Below are positions 33,378-45,204 of a stretch of 64,000 nucleotides of DNA, one piece after another (position 1 is the first letter of the stretch; the number at the start of each line of letters is the position of its first letter). The position numbers and the translations under genes are program-made. Source of the DNA: Enchytraeus crypticus (taxonomy: Eukaryota > Annelida > Clitellata > Enchytraeida > Enchytraeidae). The stretch is from the NCBI GenBank assembly GCA_905160935.1, contig CAJHZI010000695.1, positions 557,501 through 621,500 of the forward strand, written 5' to 3'. A model generated the notes under the pieces. It did not search any database, was not told the origin of the DNA, and worked only from the letters and a program-made list of their open reading frames with translations.

Positions 33378-33452
33378 TCCACGGAGGCCATAGATCCTAT
33401 ACCTATCCAGTATCTACCATGTCTATTCTACATTGATGAATATACATAAGAA
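33378..33452 (-). repeat. Inverted partial duplicate of phosphoesterase exon 3 5' edge
   Basis: On minus, GGATCTATGGCCTCCGTGGA matches exon 3 (GGATCTATGGCTCTCCGTGG) and further upstream CATCAATGTAGAATA matches intron 2 at about 32,865-32,885. The similarity is patchy. Confidence 0.55.
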
Positions 33453-33519
33453 TATCAATCACTCTATAAACTCACATGTATGCCTAGCATATAGTTTTCT
33501 ACTTCAAATATAAGGTCTC

Positions 33520-33645
33520 AAAGCTAATGTTAACGTCAGTTTCCTCACTCAAAAGCGATGTCAGTGATGGGCGAGCCCAGGATTTGAACCCTGCACTTAC
33601 TGATCTGCGATCGAGTATCTTACCGCCGTCGCCACTGACTCCAGA
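33520..33645 (-). repeat. SINE-A copy
   Basis: Inverted, complete SINE-A downstream of the last phosphoesterase exon read. Confidence 0.85.
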
Positions 33646-33649
33646 TATT

Positions 33650-35150
33650 TATACTATGACTGTTATTATATTCTATATATCGATTAGGCCTATATAAATA
33701 TATATAATACTTATATTATAGTGTATTATATTTTATTATATATAATTATTAATGGCCTGTTGTCTCTGATGTCCCCATTTCTCTGTGGTTGCTCAGGTGG
33801 TAGAACTTGAAGACGGAAAGTTCTTTGCTACTTTCCTGTGTTGCCTCCATCATGCTCGACAGTAAATCAAGGGAAGGCCCCTGCTCTTGATTTAATGTGT
33901 ACATTCAATGTGAGTCGTATCTGCCAGAGGTTCATTGTCTAGAAAACCTACCTTATGGAGTCGTTTGTGGCGGGAATGCAGAGAGATTGACAACTCAAAA
34001 AGAATGTGTGTTGTTGCTGTAGAAAATAATGTGTATACATGTTAAACATTTTATACTGAGTGATGCATTATAGTTTATACTAGTCTTGTAAACTTAACAG
34101 TTTTATGTTCAGTTTATGTTATTTGGAATAAAAAACATCATAGATGTACCAATCTTGTCTAAAGACGTTTTCCAATTAGACTATCTAATTTCGTTTTGTT
34201 TCCTCAACGCCCCTTCTCTCATTTTAAATGTTCTCCAAATCGTTATATACAACTTGCAAATAGGCTATTCGTTGCAATTTCTAAGAATTCGTTGTGATAC
34301 AGGAAATCATCTTAATTATGATATAAATTTGTAATTAAATGAATTGGCCATATTAGTTAGTAAATTGTAATTCATTATTGAAATGATATGATATCTGTTA
34401 TATGATAAAAGGATTAGTAAATAAACAATTAGTCTGGTATTTGATCTGGAATTTCTACGTTTGATTCTTGCGTATGGTTGTTTAAGTGTGGACAGCAATA
34501 GTACTTAAGGTTGTGTTGAGATGGGATTTAGATAATCACGTGACTCTTACTGTCTGTGATCGAGCTCTCAATTTTTTACATTTTATTCGCTATTCCAGTT
34601 GTTGCTTTTGTTGCATACTTGACTGTCTACTGGATTGTTCTTGTTACTCTGTTAGTTTGGATGTTGCCACTATTTTCATTATAGGCAGTCAATATCATTA
34701 TGTCGTCTTTCATAATATCTGTGTGATGAATCTCTTTAAACTACTTATCATATCAGTAATCTAGTATCATGAGTCATCTATATAAGTATTACTGGGTATC
34801 ATTCATCAGTAATCTAGTATCATAGCATGTATCTACTATAAATACTCATGATAACATTTCAGTAATCTAGTATCATGTCCTATCTCTGATGTGCAGTGAA
34901 TGCAGGCGGATGTCTGCCATGTGTTATGTTAATCATCGTTAAGTGGGTGAAAATGGCTAATTAATGATCGAATAATAAATAACAATAGCTGTGTGTGTGT
35001 TTTGATCGACACGTGAACTTCCTGAATTTAAACGACCGCTAATGAGTGAACTATCGTGGGTTCCTGAATGAACAATGAATGATCAGAGAGTAAAATCTCA
35101 GACCATGAATTGAACTGTAAAGGTAGATGGACCAGGGATAAAGCTGAAGT
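33650..35150. other. Unassigned sequence up to the inverted arm
   Basis: AT-rich with a short triplicated TCAGTAATCTAGTATCAT motif at 34,755-34,880. The missing phosphoesterase end was searched for here by eye and not found. Confidence 0.4.
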
Positions 35151-35154
35151 AAAA

Positions 35155-35279
35155 AAGCTAATGTTAACGTCAGTTTCTTCGTTCGAAAGCGATGTCAGTG
35201 ATGGACGAGTCCAGGATTTGAACCCCGCACATACGGATCCGCGATCGAATATCTTACCGACATCGCCATTGGCTTCAGC
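35155..35279 (-). repeat. SINE-A copy in the right arm
   Basis: Counterpart of 27,662-27,800. The flanking AGTCAATGTTCTAAGCAAAA matches the reversed left-arm sequence beside its SINE. Confidence 0.8.
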
Positions 35280-36559
35280 CAAATTATAATGAGGATCCTC
35301 TCAATGCTTAAAATGAGTATAAAGTCAATGTTCTAAGCAAAATTACAGAATCCTTAGCTGTAAAGTATTAATACCTATGGTCATCTGAAACCTCTATGTT
35401 TCATTACACTACACATATGTTAATGTAATGATATGACTGAGGCTGCTCCCTAGCTCGTATTTACTAAAGCTGAGAACAAACTAAGTATAATCCCTCAGTC
35501 AATTAATAATAATATGAAGAGAAATGCTTGCCAGTTTATTAGAATGTACGATTTACTGACATATCTAGTGCTAGGGAGAGAGAGAGAGAATTAGATAGAT
35601 AGCGAGAGAGAGAGAGAGAGAGAGAGTGACAGAAGAGAGAGAGAGCGGAGTTTAAGAGAGAGATTGATATTACGGCTTCATCTTAAAACTATATCAATTT
35701 CTCTTTACAAGTCCTGGACAACTATAACTTATGATGATAATTAGACAACAACAACAACATTACATGCGCGCAAATCAACGATAAATAGAGCAGATTGTGA
35801 TAAAAGGGTTAGCGAACAACAACAATATCCGTCCTGTGCAACAATAACATCATGCATTTCATTAAAAATTAATTTGATTAACCTAAGGTCCAATTAAGGC
35901 GAATGGCGTGAGTTACTAGTTAAGAAGAAACTTTGGAAGAGGTCTTGGCTGAAATCGTAACACACAGTCACCAACAATACATGTATCGAAGAAAACTGGT
36001 ATTTGATGGTAATGGGGTATTGTGAGCATGTTGATGCTGCAAATTGAATTCTTGCTTGAGTAATCTTTTAACTAGGTATATGAGAGTTTTGGCTACGAAG
36101 TTCAGTAACATGCCAGTGCTTTCTGGCCTTTTTCAGACATCAATATGTTCTTGATAAGATGTACCTAAAGTTAATAAATTTGATTCAATATGATATTCAA
36201 ACTGATTTGACACATTGCAAGACAACAAACGATAGTAACGGAGAGAAAGTACACTGGTAGGTTTCTCGCGCAGATCAGTAGGTGCAAACTCAATGAGCGT
36301 TCATCAGAGAAACAACTAAAAAACACTAATTGCAAGCGAGAACATATTTTCTTTGGAAAGCTTTCCATGAGCAGCAAAGATTTCATGCAGTCTGGACAAC
36401 AATTCGAAGAGCCGATTATGAAGAAAGTGCCGGGCGGTTTTCAGCACGTATTGCTTGAATCGTTTTTATTAACCCCATAACTTTACATTTCTTAAGAAAA
36501 AAAAATGAAAATTAAATAATAAAATTTAACGTAGTTTCCCATCAAGGATGATGCAGGGA

Positions 36560-36890
36560 CGTGTCCCGACCAACAAGAATTCAGTCTTAGATGGATTAAG
36601 TGCCAAGAAATTAGCAGACATCCAAGAGGATATAGACTAAAACTTGTTGCCAGGAGGGTTTCAGAGTAGAATAGGATGGTTAGGATGTCAAACAAGTGTA
36701 CATTAGAGTGTCATCAGCATATAGTTCATGATCAAGAGAATGAGAAGAGATTAGAGTGCATAGGGGTGTTGTATAGAGGTTAAAGAGAATAGGACCAAGA
36801 ACGGAGCTTTGTGGCACACCATACTTTAAGTGAGAAGGCGAAGAGATGTTCTCCATCACTTTCACACTAAAAGAACGATCCAATTAAACA
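36560..36890 (-). mobile_element. CR1/L2-like LINE reverse-transcriptase fragment
   Basis: On minus, 36,883-36,680 encodes GVPQSSVLGPILFNLYTTPL and HELYADDTLMY, the RT core with YADD. A shifted continuation to 36,560 still resembles the family (ISWHLIHLRLNSCW), so at least one frame break is present. The left arm has no such LINE at the corresponding place. Confidence 0.8.
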
Positions 36891-36899
36891 AGGAAAATC

Positions 36900-38300
36900 A
36901 ATCATTCGAATCATTCAATCAGTAAACCATCAATCAACAATTATCAAGAATCAGTGATCAATCAATCAAAAGCGGCCGAAACAGTCAATTATCAATAAAC
37001 AATAGAAAATGTGCATTCGAACAACAATCAGTAAACCATCAATCAACAATCTATCAAGTTGAAGTCAATTATAATCAAGCATAAATCAATCAAATATTAA
37101 TTGTTAAACAATGAAAATCAATCTTCGAATCATTCAATCAGTAAACCAATCAATCAGCAAATAGAGAACAAAACAATCAATAAAACTCGGACAAGTATCA
37201 CATATTTCCAATTAACCAATACCATTAATCATATTAGTACATTTTTTTATTCGTCAAAAACTGACAGGAAGAGATCAGACATATACAATATAAACACACA
37301 TACTATGGCACATAGAACATATACAATAAAAATGAAATGAAGAAACTTAAATGAGTTCCTACTAATTGCAGTACTATATTAAACGTTCATGATTAAACGT
37401 AACTTCTGAATAAGACGACCGCTATCCAGAACCATCGTGGTTTTATATCAATGAAAATAAGACAAGTTCATCAGTTCCCTCAGCACATAAAAGGACAAAA
37501 TGCTTTAAAAGCTATTATACGACTCTTTTCACTGAAAGCGAGAAACTGACATAAGCTTAATTCTTTGTGCCAAAATCCATCTTCCCACCCTATATAATTG
37601 GACAACAGATTCCCTTTACGATACTAAATAAGACCTCTCACAGGAGCTTACCCAATTATGATGCCATTAGGCTTGAATTGGCGTCAAAGTGCTCCATGTT
37701 GTCTTCATGATAGAAATTGACAGTAGCACTGTGATAATTCGTCGTGATTTTTATTATTGTTGTTGCGGTTTTGTCAAATGTTATGATTTACTTTATATTT
37801 TTGTAGCACATCAAATCCATTGATACTGCAAATGGGATTAGTAATTTAATTTTATGAAAAAATGTAATTGATATTTATTAAACAAATAATTGTTTTAATT
37901 TATTTTTATTCTTTCTCTCTACTTTAGATTCTCTGTGCTCTGTTTAGTTGCCGATGTTGTAATCTGGTTTTTTTTTATTTTACAATTCCTACTTTTTAAA
38001 TAAAAACAGTAATTATTATTGGTAATTATTTTTTAAATTTTGCGGAATATTTAAGAAACATTTTTTGGCCTCTACAACGCTTCACACATGCACCAATTTT
38101 GTAAGTACCTTTCCGTCTGTGTCTGAATATTATTCTGTTGTTAATTAAAACTTTAAATAAAAAAATAAGTATGCTCGCAATTATAATACACATTTCAAAC
38201 TATCACTAATTTAAGTCATTAATAAATTGTCTTATATGAAGCAAGACACAAACCCGGTAAGTTTTCCAGTTCCTCGATGATGCTCAAATATCTCTGTCAG
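36900..38300 (-). repeat. Right-arm remnant of the intron 13 LINE and ATTG array
   Basis: 36,900-37,170 is a shortened AATC form of the left ATTG array. 37,200-37,370 matches the LINE 3' end at 24,180-24,365 reversed. 37,920-38,160 matches 22,870-23,130 reversed. Most of the RT region is missing. Confidence 0.75.
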
Positions 38301-39747
38301 GATCCGAGATCTATTATGCAGCAAATGTGATTTGTAGCTGGACTTCAGCATGGAAATTTCTAAACGATCAATAGCAAAGTCATAAAGACACATTTTAGCT
38401 TTCGTTCACAGCTCAGAGACTGCATGCAGTTTGAACAAAACTTGTCATTTAAAGGAGAACGCTTAATTAAACTTGAAAACAGTTAAAGATATCATAGCAC
38501 TTCAATTACTCTTCTTAACGGCAATTTTATTCTTAACACAATTAGTCTCTCTTAACAAGTGCATATTTATTCAGTCAAATTAACAAGTTACACTTATTCA
38601 CCAGGTTCTTCAGATTTTCAGCCTCATGAAGGCCACTCTATAATCCTCTATTAGTTTATTCCACAATCAAAAATACAGAAATTACTATTTAAGTTTGTCA
38701 GATACTGCAGTCTTTGCTAAGGATAATTTATTATTAAATAATTTTGGTGCCATAGAATGGGTGTGGTCAAAGTATTCTACAGTAGAAGTGGGTTGGTTAC
38801 AAGTATCGGCAAATAGAAGTTGTGTTTCACAAGTTCGGCACAGTATTTCATGTATGTTCACAATATCGGCACAGTAGAAGCTTTGTGGTACAAGTATCGG
38901 CATCAAGAAAAAATGAGGTCATAAGTAAGGCATAGTGAAGTCGATGTGGTCAGACATTAGAAGTCGGTGTGGTCAACAATTAAGTTAAGAGGTTGAAGCA
39001 GTAGGGAGGTTCATACTCATCCATAGGCGAGATGTCAGGAGTCTGTCTTATTAATTTAAAGTAGATGGCTCTGAAACCGTGCAGTTTTTATTTATTGGAT
39101 CCCCTTGCTTAACCTGAACTCTACACAGAGAACAGCACATATAATCAATAATAATTCAATAAAGTTTCACGATTTTTCCCCATTCAGGAATGATGTCAGG
39201 GACGTCAGTACAGGACTAATATTGTAAACTTCTGGCGCTTTTGTATTATAAAGACGTATAGCCAATGCTAACGTAACAAGATATATATACTACAAAAAAT
39301 GTATAAATCGTTTCGGTGAATCAATTTATAGCATATTTGATGTGGGATTCCCTGAACAACAGGATTTAAAAGACCTTCCAGTGTTTTAAACCTTTCTATT
39401 ACATAATTATTCCATAGCTAGAGTAATTAAGGTTCTCCCGTTATGACGGGTTTTTGAAGAATTGACCAACCGGTGCTAACGTGTGTAGAAGGCGCTAAAG
39501 CACTAAGATCCACACCAACGCAGAAAGGGCATTCCTTGGTGAGCATTAGGCAGGGAAATTACTACAAGATTTAAAAAATGGAAAACAGCAAATAGGGTTT
39601 GACTGATGACATGATGGGGACAGAGTCATTTGATCAGTCCATTCGATCCCGACCCGTTTAATTGCTTTCAAGAGAATTGATGATGTGAGAAGTTAAGCAC
39701 AGCTTGACTACTTAACACAAGTCAGAGAGTTCCCACAAGTTAAATAG

Positions 39748-39840
39748 TCGACGGAGCTGAAGAGAAAGCTCGGCATTACGGCCATCGTTGAGCTCAAACA
39801 AGAACTCAAGCAGAACTGGCAGGCCCTGCGAGAGTCTGAA
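39748..39840 (+). CDS. TPD52-family exon (partial) inside the inverted arm
   Basis: This 93-base stretch encodes STELKRKLGIT followed by ELKQELKQNWQALRESE. It fits the conserved centre of tumour protein D52 proteins (human: EIKRKLGINSLQELKQ, KGWQDV), just after their coiled coil. It is preceded by an AG acceptor (TTAAATAG). No clear GT donor follows, which suits the noisy character of the segment. It is GC-rich compared with its flanks and opposite in orientation to the surrounding NELFCD remnant, where it replaces source exons 10 and most of 11. No other TPD52 exon was recognised in the window, so it may be a stray piece of another locus. Confidence 0.65.
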
Positions 39841-39884
39841 ACTAGTTTGTTAATCTCTTTTATATGTAGTTTCTGAGTCTAAAG

Positions 39885-39994
39885 ATTCTCGAAAGCGATG
39901 TGACTAAGTGACGGGCGAGCCCAGGATCTTTGAACCCCACACATACTGATCCGCGGTCGAATAAATCTTACCGACTTCGCCTGACTGGCTCCAG
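39885..39994 (-). repeat. SINE-A copy in the right arm
   Basis: Longer than its left-arm partner at 20,208-20,292, with small insertions (GATCTTTGAACC, GAATAAATC) that look like sequencing noise. Confidence 0.75.
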
Positions 39995-41405
39995 CCAATA
40001 AGTCATAGGTCATCAGAAATTCTGAAAATTATTTGTGAAGAATATCAAAGCAGAAAAATTGGGCTGTTGTTGAGATTGGGCTGTTTTACTTGTCTGCTAG
40101 TAGTCCTCTTTAATATCCTGCACATCTTATATCAATCAGAACCTGCAACAAGGTTCCTGAATGTTCTGCCGCATCAGCCCATCAGAGGAATAGAACACAG
40201 AAATACATTGGACTACTTCACTACTAGTTAATTAATACAATATAACTGAGATGATATAAAATTGATGTGATATAATATGGCAGAGAGAGACAGAGAGAGA
40301 GAGAAAGAGAGAGAGAGAAAGAGAGAGATAAAGACAGAGCGTTAGAGAGACAGAGAGTGAGACAGAGAGAGAGAGAGAGTGAGACAGAGAGAGAGTTAAC
40401 CTAGGAACTGTGGATTACGTATCATTTCAACAGGTGGCGGGTCAGCTGATGTATACATCTTGAATAACTGCCATCAATTAATTAATAAATCAATCAATCA
40501 ATCAACACTCCTCAATCAATTAATCACTTAATCAAACAGCTAAGCCAACAGTACATTCAGCAAAGAGAACATGTCAATCAACAATCAATCAAGTAAAGAA
40601 TTCAGTTCATCATTCTATTCATTATTCAATATACAGACATGTCTGTCTCCGTCTCTCCCTCTCTATCTCCCTCTCTCTCTCTCTTTCCCTCTCTTTATTG
40701 CATAGTTATATATAGCTGACTTCAAATAGCTTTGTGTTGGCTAACAGGTCTTAGTTAGGTATCTTCCTAACTTATCTACAGGCAATGCTACGTCACATTA
40801 ACTGGGAGATGCAAGATATACAAGTACTTATTCAGTATATCAAGCTCAAGAGTAAGCTCTCTCTATCAAACAACAAATTCTACCATTCACAAAGACTACG
40901 CCAATAACTAATTTATTTTTTAATTTATTTAATTTAAATGATTCAATCATTTCACACAACATTTAACCCTACAAGCATGCAGCCAGAAGCTCCAGGAACT
41001 TATTCTGAGTAATTCTTGAAAGGAAATGATGTCTTAATTTATAATTAATATTACAGTCATTAACGGAAATTAAAATGACAAAAGTTAAAACAGTGGCAGG
41101 TGAGTGGTTAAATGAATTTTAAGCAGTAAAATATAAAAAGCAGAAGTATCTCTAATTGTTAAAAGTAGAGGTATAAATTTGGATAAACAGGATAGTTACA
41201 GGTAAAGAGGATTGTTTTCTGAGGGAATGACGCCCCTGCCCAGTAAGTGTTAGTCGAAGCTGAGGAAGGCATAGGAGCTCAGATCATCATAAGCAGAATC
41301 CCCCAAGAATAATGGTATATCAAAAGGAATGTTATACATGATTTAAAGATCCACTCGTATGTGGACATGAAGAGGAAAAAGGAAGATAGAGATGAGTGGA
41401 GGCAT

Positions 41406-42280
41406 AAGTGTGCTTTGACCTGGTGTAAGGCCAGATTATGTGTGTGGTTATTTTATCTAGGGAGATAGTTTTCTACAATTGAGACTCAACGGCAATCCTG
41501 TTATCTCATTTCAAATTAGCAACTGATTTATCTGTTGACCACGAAAATCTGTTAAAATTTGCTTCGAAAATAAAATCTTAGGCATTGTAAAATTTTTGCT
41601 ATGGTTCCAGTTATGTACCGATATCTAAGTATAAATTTCTATTAAGCTTATGTAGCTGATATCTTAGCATTAATTTTTGTCAATGGTTACTGTTTGACAG
41701 CTATGAACCAGCGACAATTAAATTTCAATAAAGATTTTAAATTTTAATATTTTTGCAGTTATACTTTCAAAAGCCTTAGACATCTACTAAGGTCAGTGTT
41801 TAGACTGACACAGTATCTGCTGTAGGGCAATGCGGCTTGTGTAGTGGGCTGTGGTGTAACAGCTTGGAATATTTAAGATGCTTTCTATGCTTATTTATTT
41901 CTTAAGTGCTTGTTTCTTTCAACAGTATGGTAATAAACATACAGCTTTGTGCTGGTGTATTGGCTATTGCCCCACCACCATTACACCTTGTTGATGTGGT
42001 GTGGTGTGGGCTATATAAAGAATCTTGTAAAGACTTTTAACATTTTGTATGTCACGATATAGAATGGAGTCGTTGGTTTTTCTTACTACTATTACACATA
42101 AGTCTGGATTACTAAAATTACTATTTATTATATAATTTTGAAAATTCAAGCGTGTGAAGATAAAGTATAAACATCTGACGTGGGCCTTTTGCTGCTATAA
42201 AGTTTAACAAGATTTTAATGTCTTAAAATGGTAGCTGCTTTTTTGAGATGTCTTCGGTAATCCACAGCAAGTAGCTGTCA
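41406..42280. other. Unassigned sequence outside the inverted arm
   Basis: Starts abruptly where the match to 18,799 ends. No exon or repeat is recognised. Confidence 0.4.
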
Positions 42281-42282
42281 AT

Positions 42283-42360
42283 TTCTCACTCGAAAGCGAT
42301 GTCAGTGACGGGCGAACCCAGGCTTCGAACCCCGCACCTACTGAACCTCGAATTTGAGGA
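42283..42360 (-). repeat. SINE-A fragment
   Basis: Inverted tail to B-box region (CTCACTCGAAAGCGATGTCA, GGCTTCGAACCCCGCAC). Confidence 0.7.
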
Positions 42361-42510
42361 TTACGTTAAGAATCGGTTTTAGTTTAACGTGCATATCACC
42401 TCCATCATATGTAACAGGTATGTAGCTCACTATTGACACGTGCTAACTTGCAGCTAAAGATATATAAGATCTAGATGAGATAAAAGTCATGTGTAGATCT
42501 ACCATTCACT

Positions 42511-42644
42511 AGCTGGTAAAGCTAATTTTAACGTCAGTTTCCTCACTCGAAAGCGATGTCAGTGACGGGCGAGCCCAGAATTTGAACCCCGCACATACTG
42601 ATCCGCGGTCGAATATCTTACCGACATCGCCACTGGGTCCAGCC
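42511..42644 (-). repeat. SINE-A copy
   Basis: Complete inverted SINE-A, directly followed by the GC-rich open segment. Confidence 0.85.
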
Positions 42645-42649
42645 AATTA

Positions 42650-42900
42650 CAATGAGACTACGAGTGCGTGTGCCTCTCTGCTTGTTTGTATGTCTCGTGA
42701 CGCTTGCTCCACCTGTTTCTGTTACAAGTCCACGCTGACTCCGAGCACTTCCCAGCAGAACATGTCGACTGGACTGAGCTACGGGAGGACTGAGGGACTT
42801 CTCGATGAGAGAGATGAGGAAATCTTCAGCTCCTCCACTGGGAGAGGGGGTGGTCGACACTAGGAGTGGGGGCAGGGAAACAGGGAGGGTTGCAGGAATA
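42650..42900. other. GC-rich open segment, possible exon of unknown gene
   Basis: This stretch is GC-richer than its surroundings, as real exons in the window are, and is open on both strands. On plus, 42,656 starts a 28-codon frame with a signal-peptide-like sequence (MRLRVRVPLCLFVCLVTLAP). On minus a 157-codon frame spans it and the neighbouring SINE. No family is recognised and no convincing splice sites decide the strand. Confidence 0.3.
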
Positions 42901-42984
42901 TATTCTAAGGTTCCAGTAGTTGATGGACTTTGTGAGAGTTGCATGCTATAGACATTCGATACCCCGTTGTGTGTGTTAATAACA

Positions 42985-43510
42985 ATAATAATAACAACAA
43001 TTAGAGCACTACAGTCATCAATGACAAAATCGAGCACTATTGAATCAAAAATCAAGCCGTCGAGCAAAAGGAATGTCCAGAAACGGTGCAAGTCTAGAAA
43101 ATCAGTCCAAAGTAAAGGGAATTAAAGAAAAGGAGCTTTAGGCGCAGGTCGCTGCTCATAGACACTGGATGTAAAAGAGAGATGGAAAAGATAGGGCTTC
43201 AACTGCCTATGGAACTGCTCCTAGAAAAGCAAAGGCCGATGTGATTCAAAATAAGAATTGGACGGTAGAGAATTCCAGATCTGCGGTGCAGCATGCTGGA
43301 AAGAACGATTAGATAGCTTAGAGCCTGAAGGTAAGCTAGGTTTCACAAGAGTAATTAATATAGAAGACCGAGTAATAGCAGGCTGCATCACTTTAATCAA
43401 GTGAGACATACAAGTTTGTCCAGGGATGGTGATGGACTTGTAGGTTAACGAAGCTGTTTTGTAAACGATACGCTCTTTAATCTTTAGCCAGTGCAAAGAC
43501 TTTAAAATAG
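42985..43510 (-). mobile_element. CR1/L2-like LINE, ORF2 C-terminus and 3' tail
   Basis: The minus frame 43,496-43,221 reads MHWLKIKERIVYKTASLTYK and FQHAAPQIWNSLP, the usual LINE ending (LHWLPVKERIDYK, AAPRLWNSLP). It is followed by the family's tail down to about 42,985 (GAGCACTACAGTCATCAATG on plus). Confidence 0.85.
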
Positions 43511-43865
43511 GCCGAACATGTGAGTACTTGAAACTACAAAAATTCTAACAGCTAGAGGCACGTGCATGCTGTAGATCTTAGACCTATCAGTCCGTCACGA
43601 AGGATCTCTTAGATTATAAGAAGACATATCCATTAGAACTTATATTGATTGCTAACGAGTTTTTAATTTATTGTGAACCGCATGCTGTAGATATTTCCTC
43701 TGTGTTTTCTGAGTCTGTATCAGCTTTGCTTGCTAATCTACAATGTATATCTAACAGTTCTGCGCTATTTGTTGTTTGAATTACGAGTTTGTTTCTGGAT
43801 CCTACTATTTAGAAAATTTCTGGAAGTGCTAGTCCAGTGGATGCTGATAGAATGGTGCCAGATAG

Positions 43866-44430
43866 AGAGTGACATGACACGTGTCATAGATTGACATGAC
43901 ACGTGTCATAGATTGACATGACACGTGTCATAGATTGACATGACACGTGTCATAGATTGACATGACACGTGTCATAGATTGACATGACACGTGTCATAGA
44001 TTGACATGACACGTGTCATAGATTGACATGACACGTGTCATAGATTGACATGACACGTGTCATAGATTGACATGACACGTGTCATAGATTGACATGACAC
44101 GTGTCATAGAGTGACATGACACGTGTCATAGATTGACATGACACGCGTCATAGATTGACATGACACGTGTCATAGAGTGACATGACACGTGTCATAGACT
44201 GACATGACACGTGTCATAGATTTACGTGACACGTCATAGAGTGACATGACACGTGTCATAGATTTACATGACACGTGTCATAGATTTACATGACACGTGT
44301 CATAGATTTACATGACACGCGTCATAGAGTGACATGACACGCGTCATAGAGTGACATGACACTCGTGATAGAGTGACATGACACGCGTCATAGAATGACT
44401 TGACTCGTGTCATGGAATGACATGACACAT
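43866..44430. repeat. 22-bp satellite with a TGACACGTGTCA palindrome, about 25 units
   Basis: The unit is TGACATGACACGTGTCATAG plus AT. Each unit has a perfect 12-base palindrome centred on CACGTG, the E-box recognised by many bHLH proteins. Units are near-identical in the left two thirds and drift (CGCGTCA, TTTACATG) to the right. Confidence 0.97.
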
Positions 44431-45120
44431 GAATTTTTTACTTCATTTGTTAGTAATATTAACGATGTAGAGCTCAGTAATGGTTGGAGTTAGGTAGGGA
44501 TTTGATCTCAGCTCCATGGCCTGGTGATGATTTAGTGCAGTTGTTGTAACGCTTCTATTTGATATTCGTAATTTAGATGTCAGAGCTCTTCGCATGACGT
44601 GTCTGTGTGCTGTGATTTCTCCTAGATTTTTATATTTATTTTGGTTCTAATAAACTTCTGTTAATTGTCCATAAACACCTCATAGTCATTTGAATGGCTA
44701 AGATTTTTCTCTCAGATCGGCTTGACCAGGAGTTGATCCGATGACTTGAAGAACAGTCGTTAAAAATTGTATTATGTTGTCTGTTGCTTTGCACACTGAG
44801 CTATGCATTCTTTGTAGTTTAGATTTCGTTATGAAATCTATAAATATCAACCGTCGTACATTAGTTAGAATTTCTATGATATTTTAATGCAGCATTTGTA
44901 AGGTGCTTGTAATGTGTAATGTTATTTATGTGTATGACAATGATTGTCATGCTTGGCTATAAGCTATGTATTTGTGCTATTCTCTATCCGTTGGCAATTG
45001 TTTTTATTAATTTCATTTTGTATGATGGAACTATTTAATTATGATTAGATGCAAATAATGCAGTAATGAATTAATTTCACCAGTTTTAAATCACAGCATT
45101 TAATACGCTATTCATGATTG
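44430..45120. other. Unassigned sequence with a diverged SINE-B-like piece
   Basis: At 44,690-44,750 GGCTAAGATTTTTCTCTCAG followed by ATCGGCTTGACCAGGAGTTG recalls inverted SINE-B at low similarity. The rest is AT-rich without exons. Confidence 0.4.
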
Positions 45121-45204
45121 TTTGATAAATAGATAGAAAGATAGATAGATAGATTGATTGATTGATTGATTGCCATTTTTATTGATTGAATTGTTATCAT
45201 TTAA

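Larger units (their letters stand above)
35155..41405 (-). pseudogene. Inverted, damaged partial copy of NELFCD exons 9-16
   Basis: This arm runs 27.8 to 18.8 kb backwards. Remnants of exon 16 (about 35,680-35,720), exon 13 (about 38,250-38,340), exon 12 (about 39,010-39,120), part of exon 11 (about 39,700-39,737) and a perfect exon 9 (about 40,401-40,467) can be aligned; exons 10, 14 and 15 are absent. From 35,155 to about 39,990 the match is broken by many one- to five-base gaps, often in homopolymers, so no exon keeps its frame. From 39,995 to 41,405 it fits the source with no net gap. A LINE fragment at 36.6-36.9 kb and a TPD52-like exon at 39.75 kb replace source sequence. Either an old inverted duplication with a recently converted end, or a fold-back assembly error with unpolished sequence. 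Confidence 0.85.

Noticed and set aside
42618-43091. 157-codon minus-strand ORF as a real protein
   Set aside because: It runs through LINE tail and SINE sequence and shows no recognisable domain, so only the GC-rich middle is kept as a weak exon candidate.
43866-44430. Regular short repeats that might suggest a CRISPR array
   Set aside because: The 22-base units are contiguous with no spacers, and the genome is an animal's.
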